From Myotis daubentonii (taxonomy: Eukaryota; Chordata; Mammalia; Chiroptera; Vespertilionidae): 64,000 nt of DNA. Location of the stretch: assembly GCF_963259705.1 (NCBI RefSeq), contig NC_081847.1, forward strand, positions 90,134,546 to 90,198,545. Direction: 5' to 3'. The notes beneath the pieces were generated by a model, which worked only from the letters and a program-made list of their open reading frames with translations, did not search any database and was not told where the DNA came from. Position numbers and translations under genes: made by a program. Below are positions 55,544 to 64,000 of this stretch, piece by piece (the stretch's first letter is position 1; every line of letters begins with the position of its first letter).

Positions 55544-55621
55544 AAGGTATCTGATAATTTTATAGTTTTTAGTATACACTACCAGGAGAGCCCAAGAAAG
55601 CAGATAACCTCTCTAAATTGG

Positions 55622-55623
<2 letters not shown>

Positions 55624-55665
<42 letters not shown>
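55624..55665. repeat. (GT)n microsatellite
   Basis: About 20 GT units; both reading frames give spurious Cys-Val repeats. Confidence 0.96.
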
Positions 55666-55669
<4 letters not shown>

Positions 55670-56535
55670 AGAAGGCAAGCATCTTCCTCTCCTGGCGGAA
55701 GTCTCGGTCCCATCGAGAAGGTACCTCAGTCTAGGCAGTCACTTCAGAACTCCTGGAAGCCTACCAAACTTCAGCTGTCACTCATTTTTATGTTCAAAAT
55801 TTGGAAAGAGAAAAAGCAGACAAAGCAAAACTGAACTATTAACCACCACTTAAATGCACTCAAATAAATTCAAGGCTTGCACTTTCTCCAGGTGGGAAGC
55901 AGCCGGCCTACCTAGCAGCAAGTAGTGCAAGTACAATCCATTCCACAGGGAATGCACAGGGCCACCCGGACGGGAGGGAGCCCCCCAGCCCCCACCAGCC
56001 TCGTCCCACTGAGAGCCCAGGTCCCAGGAAGCAATCGTCTTGTTGACCTGGAGAGAAGAACCTCACCCCAGAAAGATGTTTCTGGAGAATTGCTTCGCAC
56101 TTTTTATGACAAGGAAACTTTAGAGTCTCGGAGCATAAGAAACACTGAAAATTCCTGGAAGCAGGAAGAGATTTATGGCTTTAGCTTTGGAGACACTAAT
56201 TAAAGTCTGCCACACAAGCTTATGCAAAACGCCTCTCTCCATGTAGCCGTGCCTGTGCTGACTCCTCCGCGCTGCCCTTCCTCCATCGGACCATTGCTCT
56301 CGTTAGCGTCTCCCGCAGGTGGACAGTGGCTGGGCCCCACACAGCAAGCGGGTCGGGAGCCTGCTCCCATATTCCCAGTTCCCATGACAGAGGCAGTGGT
56401 AGGCTGCTTCCCCATGTCATGCTGTGTAGTGGAAACTAGGAGGCCCCTCTCTCAAGGTGCCTGCATAGAGGCTCCTTCTCCAGTGGCAATTCCCCAAAGT
56501 GGCTGTGAGGCTCACTGGCCTTTTTCCGCCCCACG

Positions 56536-56590
56536 TTCTTGTCGCTTCTGCCCTACGTTTCTTGTCGCTTCTGCCCTACGTTTCTTGTCG
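56536..56590. repeat. 23-bp minisatellite, 2.4 units
   Basis: Units at 56536-56558 and 56559-56581 are identical (ttcttgtcgcttctgccc...), with a 9-bp partial third. Confidence 0.92.
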
Positions 56591-56619
56591 GCTGGATAGC
56601 TTTGGTAAGCAGGGCTGCA

Positions 56620-56839
56620 GTAGTCAGCCTGAGCTGCCATAGTGGAATAACACAGACTGGGAAGCCTGAACAGCAGAAGCTGGTTTTGTCATAGCTCTGG
56701 AGGCTAGAAGTCACAGTGCCGCCAGAGTTGGTTTCTGGTGATGCCTCTCTTCCTGGCTTGCAGACAGCCTCATTCCCCCTCTGTCCTCACATGGCCTCGT
56801 CTCTGTGAGCTCAGGGAGGGAAGGAGGAAGGGAGAGAGG

Positions 56840-56898
<59 letters not shown>

Positions 56899-57065
56899 AG
56901 TGTTTCTTACTCTTCTTATAAGGACTCTAGTCCTTATAAGAGCCCATCCTATAACCTCATTTAACCTTAATAGCCTCCTAGTGGCCCTATCTCCAAACAT
57001 AGTCATAGCAGGGGTTTAAGGCTTCAACATGTAAATTGGGGGAGACCCAATTCAATTCATAACAA
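56620..57065 (-). mobile_element. MLT/MST-type (ERVL-MaLR) solo LTR, reverse orientation
   Basis: gtcagcctgagctgccatag, ggtttctggtgatgcctctc, cttcttataaggactc, cctcatttaaccttaatagc and atctccaaacatagtc run in the order expected of a reversed MaLR LTR. A (GA)n tract has expanded inside at 56843-56895. No internal retroviral region is attached. Confidence 0.75.
56843..56895. repeat. (GA)n microsatellite
   Basis: About 25 GA units, inside the LTR. Confidence 0.96.
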
Positions 57066-57269
57066 GGGTCAAGAATAGGACACAAGGAATTAGAAAATAA
57101 GTTAGGGAAATTAACTGAGATGTTACTTTTCAACTGGATTTATACAGGCAGTTGAGCAATTATCCAAGTCAGCAACATACCAATAGCTCCTCAGGTAACA
57201 CAAAGCTGGAAGAGGAAGAAAACACGGGGCCTGTTCCCTGGGCCCCGGAGAATCGTGCCTAACTCAGTC

Positions 57270-57465
57270 ATTCTCTTAAGGATCAGCCATAGAGCTTTTT
57301 TTTTTTTTTTTTAATAAAACAGATCTTCCCCAGCCCTACCCTAGAGATTCTTAATAAATGGACCTGTAATGTGTGCCCAGAAACCTGCGTACTTAGCTAC
57401 ATCCGAGGAGGGTTTGCTGCCAGTGGTTTTTAAACCACACTTTGAAAATCCTGGGACTAAACAAA
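57270..57465. mobile_element. MER5A-like hAT-Charlie MITE
   Basis: cagtcattctcttaagg, cccagccctaccctagag, taataaatggacctgtaatg and aaaccacactttgaaaatcc keep MER5A order. Old; has an internal T-run. Confidence 0.65.
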
Positions 57466-59960
57466 CGATGGCTTGTTTTCCAATTTGCTACATATCAATA
57501 GAAGAGGAGGGAAAACACTGACTTACGGAAAGATAAGTTTGAAGAAAATTGGTTATAAAATTAAAAGAAATCTGATTAACTGACGTGAAGAAAAACAAAG
57601 AAATGAGACATTGGGAAAGTGATGGGCATTTCCAGACTCTAGGATTTACTTCCCGATGATGGAATTTGGGTACCTAGAGAATGTTCAGGACGATTCAAGC
57701 CACACCATATTAGGGCCACAATTCAGCTTCAGAGAATGCAGTGAATTTCCCCAGAGTAATTGGTTTCCGCCTGTCCACGAGCTGATCATGGGACGGAGGC
57801 TGTCACGGATTGGCTGGGCGTGTGGGGCTTGGAGGCCTCCACACACGTCCCTTGGGGTGATGGGTATTGGAGGGTATCCTAGAGCCTGCAGAGCCCTGGA
57901 GCCCAGGTTTCCATCGGCACTGAGCCCCTGGGGGTGGTGAAGCAGCAAGGAACAGAGAGAACTGGTGCCCCCCCCCCGCCCCCCCCCCCCAGGAGGGAGA
58001 GGCAAAGGGGAGGAGGAGAGCTTCTTATTCCTCCCCCAGGGGCAGGGTGTCCCTGAGCAGGATCCCACAAGCCACACCTCACTGTCTCCACCGCACACAC
58101 ACCCCAGCCCTGCCTCGGTCCCTCGTTGCTTATCTACCCAGAATAAGCAGCCTTCCTCGTTGATCCTAACCCCGGGATGGTTCCAGAGACTTCTTCTTCC
58201 CCTAAAAACAACCCCGGCCCATTTAGAAGCTGTGGGCTGAAACTCCCTTTTCTTGAAGACAGGCGCCTATTTGTTGCCACGAATATTCCCAGAGCAGCCT
58301 GGAGTCATGGATCCGGTTACTGACTAACTTTCCTCGCTGTGTCCCTGCACGGCTCTTCCTGCAGTGACTCCCCACCCGAAACAGCCTGCGTGCAGGGGCC
58401 GGCTGAGTTCCTCAGAACCTGCCCCCTGGTTTCCCCACCAGAAATCTCTCCCCGGAGTCAGAGGAGTGGATAGAACCCGTCTCTAGATCATGGGGATGGG
58501 ATCTGGCCTGGCTTCCCGTCAGCATCGGCATCCTGAATGGCTGAACTGCTTTCTTTGGACTGTGGCTTTGTAAACACTCATTTTTACTCTTATGTCCTAC
58601 ACACGAGGCAAGTCCTTTTGGGGGATGTGATAGCCTAGACTTGACCTTTCGACATCAGTCTGTCTTCCTGCCTTTCTGCGTCTTTTCTCGTGCAGCAGGG
58701 ACCGAGGTTTCCTTAGGTCAGGAAGTCACTCGTCTCTTCCAAAAGCAGCCAGATGGGAGGCAGGGAGAGAGAGGAGCCTCGGTAATGAGGTTGGCTCTCA
58801 GGAGGCAGCAGAGTCTAATCAGTGGGCTTTATTGGGAGGTGACTGCCGACATCACTTATGAGTTCATCCCTAACTTGGGAGGGATGCTGTGTCTCCTCTG
58901 GTCGCTAGGCGACGGGGCTGGGATGGCTCCTTCCGACAGGCTGCACGGAACCTCTTGACCCTCTTGAACAGGAGAAGGGCTTGCTGTCACACAAACATGA
59001 CCGGTCCCCGCCAGCGCGGTGGGCAGCAGGCTTACGTGCTCCCTAGCAGTGAGACCCTGCGTCCCACTTGCAGGAGGATTAGTCCAAGAGGTGATACTCG
59101 CCACGCAGCTTCCTCCCGGGGTTGGGGGAGGATTAGAGAGATGCTATTTCCACGGCAATTTATGCTCGTCAGAAGAAAGGCGCTAAGTACTAGGTATTAG
59201 AATTAGGGATTATATAGGCAATCAAGCAAAGAGGATATTCAACTGCTTTGTAGCTACTAAAGGAAGTTTTCACCTGGGAGGAGGGGAAGGAGGACAATGC
59301 AGGGAGTATGACGTTGGCTGGGTGCCATTGTCCCTCATGAAGCATAGGGACAATGAAGTGTGAAGGGCTTTGTCCACCATCAGTCCTGCTCTGGCCCTTG
59401 AGACTTATGGTCTAAGTCTTGGGAAAACTTACATGTCATAGACGAAGGCTATTTTGTCATTTCTGTCTCTGCCATCATTAGCCAGTCTACAGATATGGCG
59501 TCCAGAGGAACGTAGCAAAAACGTAGGTGAACTGCATACGTATGCTGGAGGACACAGTAATATCCTGGAATTAGTATATGTCAGGGAAGACCCTGGTGTG
59601 CTACGGGGCTTGGGGTGAAGAGCGAAGGGGCGGAAGATGGTTAATTATTACAATATGCAAAGCTGCAGTCAATACAGATGTGGATCTCGTAGTCAAACAT
59701 GTAAGTGGCAGAGTTGGAATTAACGAGGGTTTCAGAGGTTCAGATTTTAAAATCCTGGTTTATTGCAGTGAGCCCTGCACTACGGTTTACCTCCCACTGG
59801 TAGGTTGTGAGACAATTTCACGTGGTACACAAGAAGCCATTTTTTAAATTTATTTTAATAGTTAGGTATTACTATATTTTACTGTATTACTAGGCTTTCA
59901 CATGCACCAGAAATAAAACACAATTAACCCAGGAGGCCCATGATTCATAAATAAAATTGC
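57466..59960. other. Intronic DNA without recognised repeat
   Basis: Contains a C-run at 57969-57990 and an RFX-like palindrome at 58901. No exon or interspersed repeat recognised. Confidence 0.4.
58901..58913. promoter_or_regulatory. RFX X-box-like palindrome
   Basis: GTCGCTAGGCGAC resembles the RFX site GTTGCYAGGCAAC with a C/G substitution in each half. Single-site match only. Confidence 0.3.
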
Positions 59961-59963
59961 TCA

Positions 59964-60145
59964 GAACAGTGATTCTCAGTGCGGTTGCCCATGAGAATCA
60001 CACAGAAAGCTTTTTGCAAAACCCACCAATGACCAGGCTCACCCGCCATCATTAAATCAGGACTTCTGACAGCTGTCCTTATCCTGGATACATTTCCTAA
60101 AGGTCCTTCCAGGTGACTCTAAAGAGCAGCCAGAGGTGGGAACCA
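59964..60145. mobile_element. MER5A-like hAT-Charlie MITE
   Basis: acagtgattctcagtgcgg, catgagaatcacacag and ccaggtgactctaaagagc with gtgggaaccac at the end. Diverged. Confidence 0.7.
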
Positions 60146-62063
60146 CAAGGATGGACTGGGATTAATCTTTTCTAAAGTGAGCAATTTTAAATAAGATATT
60201 AAGTAATATCATAATACGTGGATATGGCAAATATCACAAAGGTCCTATAGCGTGCTAATAACAGATTTGGTAAACTTCCCCCTATCAGGAGTAGCTCCCA
60301 CTCATCCTAGGAAACAACTCTGATCCTGAAGAACAGAGAGAAAAACAGAGCTATCCAGTAAGAACAAGGGATGTGGGGCCTGGCAACAGCAGGCTGTCAT
60401 GTAGGGGTGGAGGACAGGGGGCTTGGGGCAGGGCAGAGGAGAGGGAGCAGGTTAGATTTGGGGGTTAGTCAACAGGACTGTCCATTCCCAACATATTGCC
60501 CTCTGACTCTTCCACCCTCTAGTTCAGAAATGTGCCTTGTCCATGTTCCCTTTTGCCTTCTGACCCCACCACACTCATTGGTTGGACCTTAAAACAGATG
60601 GGGGGTGGGGCAGGGCGGGGGGGGGGGGAGAAGGATGGTAAGAATCTCCAAGGACATATTCCTGAATAGTTCCTGGGATTACCAGTGACTTTGACTCTTT
60701 TCACCCATTCATTTTTTTTTTTAATTTATCATTTCTCCATTCATACAGAAAGCATTTACTGAGCACCTACCATGCTGCATTTAAGTATAGTCAGACTATT
60801 CCTCAGTGAGCATGCATTGTCTTTATGATATGACCAAACCAATCATAAAGTTACTTCCGTTTTAGAAAAACTAAATCATGTACGTGACTGACCATTCTCC
60901 AGTCACAGCACAGCCAGGCTCAATGCGGGAGAAGGGATGACTCGGATGTCAGATGACAAGCAGCAGAGCGCTCTTCACACCCGGGAATCACAGAAGGTGG
61001 CACGGAAAGGCCCCAGAGGTAGTTCCTCTGTGACACGGAGGAAACAAACCCCATTCTGAGACACTGGAACGGGTGCCCGAGCCCCCTTCCCTCTCTTCTC
61101 TCCCCTGTTAAATGGGGATAATGATGCCCTGTGCTTACCTACCTCAGAGAGGCATTTCAGGGCTGTTTAAAAGCTCTTCCCAGGAAAGCCGCTGTGTAAT
61201 TACCAAGAACAGCTATGATAAAGAAACCCAAACACAGCAGCAAGTCAGCTGCCACGGAGTCTCAAGGGAGTTTGCTTCTCTGGAAAATTTTAAGAAAAGG
61301 GGAGCAGCTCTCCTCTGGAGCCTTTGGGTACCATTCTGACTGGGCGTTCAGGGACGGTTGCCTGCTCTTCATAGTCTCCTCCTGGCTCATCACTCAGGAT
61401 CCTCTCTGCTTACTTCCCCGTGGTCAAGATCATTTCCATCGGAAGTTCCTCTCTCACGTTTTTCCAGACCTTAACTCAGAAGCTCTTAAACCTGAAAAGA
61501 ATCTCAAGTAAGGCATCTATCTGTGAGAGCAAGAGAGAGAGACAGAGGCAGAGAGAGAAGGAAGATTATAAATGTGCATTTTATAAATGGTAGGAAATAG
61601 GGAATTCTTTAATCGTTTTTGAAAAAGGGCATTAAAGTCATTGATCACTAATGTTTTGTTGGAATTCATTAGACAAGGTAGGTAGGTAGGTTAGAGGGAG
61701 CAGGAGCCCAGATGGCCAGGACAGCCCACTAGGACAGCTCCGGGAGAGCCACCCCCTGAATGGAGCTAATGGAAGTTTGGTTGGGATGAAGAGATAGATC
61801 AATGGCTCAAAGACACATCACAGCGCTAGAATTCACAGGACTGGGCAAAACATGGAATATAGCAAGAAAATGGGAGGAGAGTCAAGATTACCACCATAAC
61901 ACTTGGTGGCTTGGATATCATAAGGTCTGATGACTTCCGGAACAGAGAGAGATGGCAGTCAAGAGAGTGAATCAGTCGAATTTGTGAATGAGATCTGGGT
62001 CAGTACCACTGTAGGAAGTCTAGTGGTTTTATATTTTTGTGAAGCGTGTTTATGCAGTGAATA

Positions 62064-62181
62064 CAGGGTGGGGCAAAAATAGGTTTACAGTTGTCCCTAT
62101 GAAAAATACCACAATAGTTAATAAATAATAATACAAGACTAAACTCTGTGTTTCGAGTAAACCTCCTTTGGTCCCGCCCTG
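62064..62181. mobile_element. Mariner-like MITE (copy 2)
   Basis: 118 bp, cagggtggggcaaaaatagg to ggtcccgccctg. It shares aaactctgtgtttc with copy 1 at 7253 but lacks its cagactcacaactg stretch. TA precedes the left end only. Confidence 0.82.
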
Positions 62182-62769
62182 AGTTCTGGCTCTTCATAAA
62201 CGGTGTAACCTCTGGAGCCTGCAAGGCTGCCAAGCAAAAGAAAAAATGCCAAAATGGCAAAGATTGGTCTTCAAATGAGTGATTTGTAAGGTTTATAGTT
62301 ATCATGTGTCAATCGATTACTATGGTTAACTACATAAATGTTTTTCATGCGCAACCTAGATGTCAGCTGGTGGTTTCCCAGATCTGGTAAAGCTCTGATA
62401 AATTTGTAACAAAACTCTACAACCGCATGGCCTGTGGGAATCCCAAACCCATCCATTTCTGGGCGCCGCTGGGTCTGCATCTTCCTGGCGGTTCCTGCCT
62501 CCCACATCACTTCTGTATCTCATTGCCCATCCGCTCACTGCTTGTATGAAACACTGAGCCTTCCCAGGTTGAGTCAAGTCCACTGGAATTGGAAAGGCAT
62601 GGGAAAGAATCATCACTTCTTCACGTCTTCTCCTGCTGGGTTACCTTGGACGTGTTGCTTTTTATCTCCCTTCATTATGCAGAGAGGAACCAGCAGCACG
62701 ATGTGGCTTTTATTTGTTGAAGAAGGTGGTTTCATTTACAAGCCCGTTTATTTTTCAATTACACTTAGA

Positions 62770-62900
62770 TGACTTCATTTAACCGTCAAAACATTCCCAC
62801 TTTACGGATGAGGCAACCGAGGCTTAATGAGGTTGACTGCCAGCCCAAAGATATAAAAGTCTGAATGGTAGAAAGAGAATTTAGATCCAGGTCTGGCTGA
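62770..62900 (-). mobile_element. MIR fragment
   Basis: actttacggatgaggcaacc and gaggcttaatgaggttgac: the MIR core. Confidence 0.65.
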
Positions 62901-63249
62901 CTCTTACCATGAGCTTGGCCTTGGAAGGAGGGGATGACGATTATCCACCCCAGTTTTCTTTGCCCCTTGACAACTGCTTAGTGTTTTCATCAAATATTTA
63001 TGTTTCCAAAAAAGGCCATAGGCTCCTGAAGAGCAGGTATGGGGAATTAGAGAGTAAAAATCTTGGCGATTGAAGATTATTTCAGAGATAAAGGGTTAGG
63101 ATAATTAAACTGTCTGAACAATAGGAATGCAGCTCTGTTATTTTTAAGTCATAAAACTTGGGTGGGGACATAGGCCACTTGATTGTCAAACCTGCAATTA
63201 CTCAAATGAATAATGTTGATGATGGTGATAAGGATAAGGAGGAGGATAG

Positions 63250-63405
63250 CTTTAGTTAGCACTGTTATAAATGCTTTACATAGACATTTCCTTTAATCCT
63301 GAAAGTTAATAAAACCTATGCCTTAGGTCTGTTGTTATTCCTATTTTACAAATGAGGTCAAAGAGGCTATGTCAAGGTCACTCCGTTCAGTAAAGCTGAA
63401 GCCAG
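63250..63405 (-). mobile_element. MIR SINE
   Basis: tataaatgctttacatagac, attttacaaatgaggtcaaag and gtcaaggtcactccg: a reverse-orientation MIR. Confidence 0.75.
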
Positions 63406-63479
63406 GCGTCTCCGTTAGGTGTGAGGACAACCAGGTTGTCCTGCTTCAGGAATCGTGATGTTCTCAATAGATTTCCCCA

Positions 63480-63612
63480 CCAGGATGGAAGTGCCCCCAG
63501 GAACAAGGCATTTATTTCTCTTGTCCCCACCAATACCTCTGGTGTGCTTAGAACAGTACCTGGAATATAGTAGGAACTTAATGAATAATTGCTAAAGAAA
63601 AATGAATGAAAA
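63480..63612 (+). mobile_element. L2 3' end
   Basis: ccaggaacaaggcatttatt, cagtacctggaatatagtagg and gaataattgctaaagaaaaatg: the L2 3' terminus. Confidence 0.75.
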
Positions 63613-64000
63613 TAAAGCATCTAAATCAGTAGAGAACATAAAACATTAAAAATAGGTATGCATTTGACATCTAAAATTCTTAGGAGAAAGCTAGGATAGG
63701 AAAACCTGGCTTGAAACATTTGGTTTAAAAAAAAATCAGTATTTGTAGTGAGCTGGAAGCTAACAGAACCCAGCTCTGCGCTGTGACTGATGAATGACGA
63801 TTGTGATTTTTAAAAAGCCTTTAAAAATCAGATACGTCATATTGCATGTCACATTTGTTATATTGTGTGTAATTCTGACCTTCGCATTTTTAGAGGGACA
63901 GTGATAGTGTAGAGAAACTCAGAGGAGGTGAACAGTATGGTAAGGAAAGCGGAAAGTTTTCAGGAAAAAAAAAGTGGGGATTTGCAATGTGGGAAAGAGA

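Larger units (their letters stand above)
42978..64000 (+). other. KLHL14: KLHL14 intron following the first coding exon (open at the right edge)
   Basis: This begins with the donor GTAGGC. I looked in all forward frames for the phase-2 continuation and for kelch signatures (a hydrophobic run followed by GG) and found none, so the intron is at least 21 kb. From the exon to about 47.2 kb it holds no recognisable interspersed repeat. After that come MIR, L1 and L2 fragments, one SPIN, one VES SINE, an MLT/MST LTR, a mariner MITE and several microsatellites. Confidence 0.8.

Noticed and set aside
55620..55670. CRISPR-like or satellite array at the GT repeats
   Set aside because: Simple dinucleotide microsatellites in a mammalian genome; no repeat-spacer structure.
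56620..57065. A retroviral gene remnant next to the LTR
   Set aside because: Only LTR sequence is present. No gag, pol or env similarity is seen on either side.
43000..64000. A second KLHL14 coding exon
   Set aside because: I looked for the phase-2 continuation and kelch motifs in the forward frames and saw none. A very short exon could still be missed.

Overview
This window is nuclear DNA from a vespertilionid (evening) bat. The diagnosis rests on its mobile DNA. There are nine copies of the tRNA-derived VES SINE of vespertilionid bats, two HeliBat Helitrons (a rolling-circle family known from vespertilionid bats), four SPIN hAT elements, other short hAT foldback elements and mariner-like MITEs. 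These sit on a general placental background of MIR, L2, L1M, MER5, MER20 and an MLT/MST-type LTR. The sequence supports one protein-coding gene, and only its first coding exon.

Layout. 1-39,400 is 5' flanking or intergenic DNA with no supportable coding exon. It is a patchwork of old L1 (1.75-4.8 kb), DNA transposons, VES SINEs and microsatellites. 39,400-43,050 is the promoter region of KLHL14 (kelch-like 14, also called Printor): a GA/CT-rich proximal segment, a candidate non-coding exon ending in an ideal splice donor at 40,000|40,001, then a CpG island of about 3 kb. The first coding exon lies at 42,028-42,977 (+) and encodes the BTB and BACK halves of the protein. It ends in codon phase 2 at a GT donor. 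42,978-64,000 is intron: I found no kelch exon there, so the six-kelch propeller must be encoded downstream of the window.

The KLHL14 product is expected to be a BTB-BACK-kelch adaptor, the class that recruits substrates to Cullin-3 ubiquitin ligases. Human KLHL14 was described as a torsinA-interacting protein of the endoplasmic reticulum. A proline/glutamine-rich insertion interrupts the BTB domain, as in the human protein, but is strongly proline-rich here.

The most interesting non-gene structures are: (i) two hAT elements side by side that share the target site gcctagac, followed by a three-fold 43-bp tandem repeat (36.7-37.35 kb); (ii) a 99-bp near-perfect foldback at 36.0 kb, abutting a 37-bp segment that recurs 2.1 kb away without the foldback; (iii) a patchwork insertion inside an L1 at 53.65 kb assembled from pieces that also occur at 50.28-50.71 kb, one of them inverted; (iv) a HeliBat carrying two convergent CTCF-like motifs; (v) horizontally transferred SPIN elements with intact target-site duplications; and (vi) a (CCT)n tract of about 25 units in the KLHL14 CpG island. 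I see no CRISPR, operon or prokaryotic-type system; the novelty here is in genome architecture, not in a new protein system.
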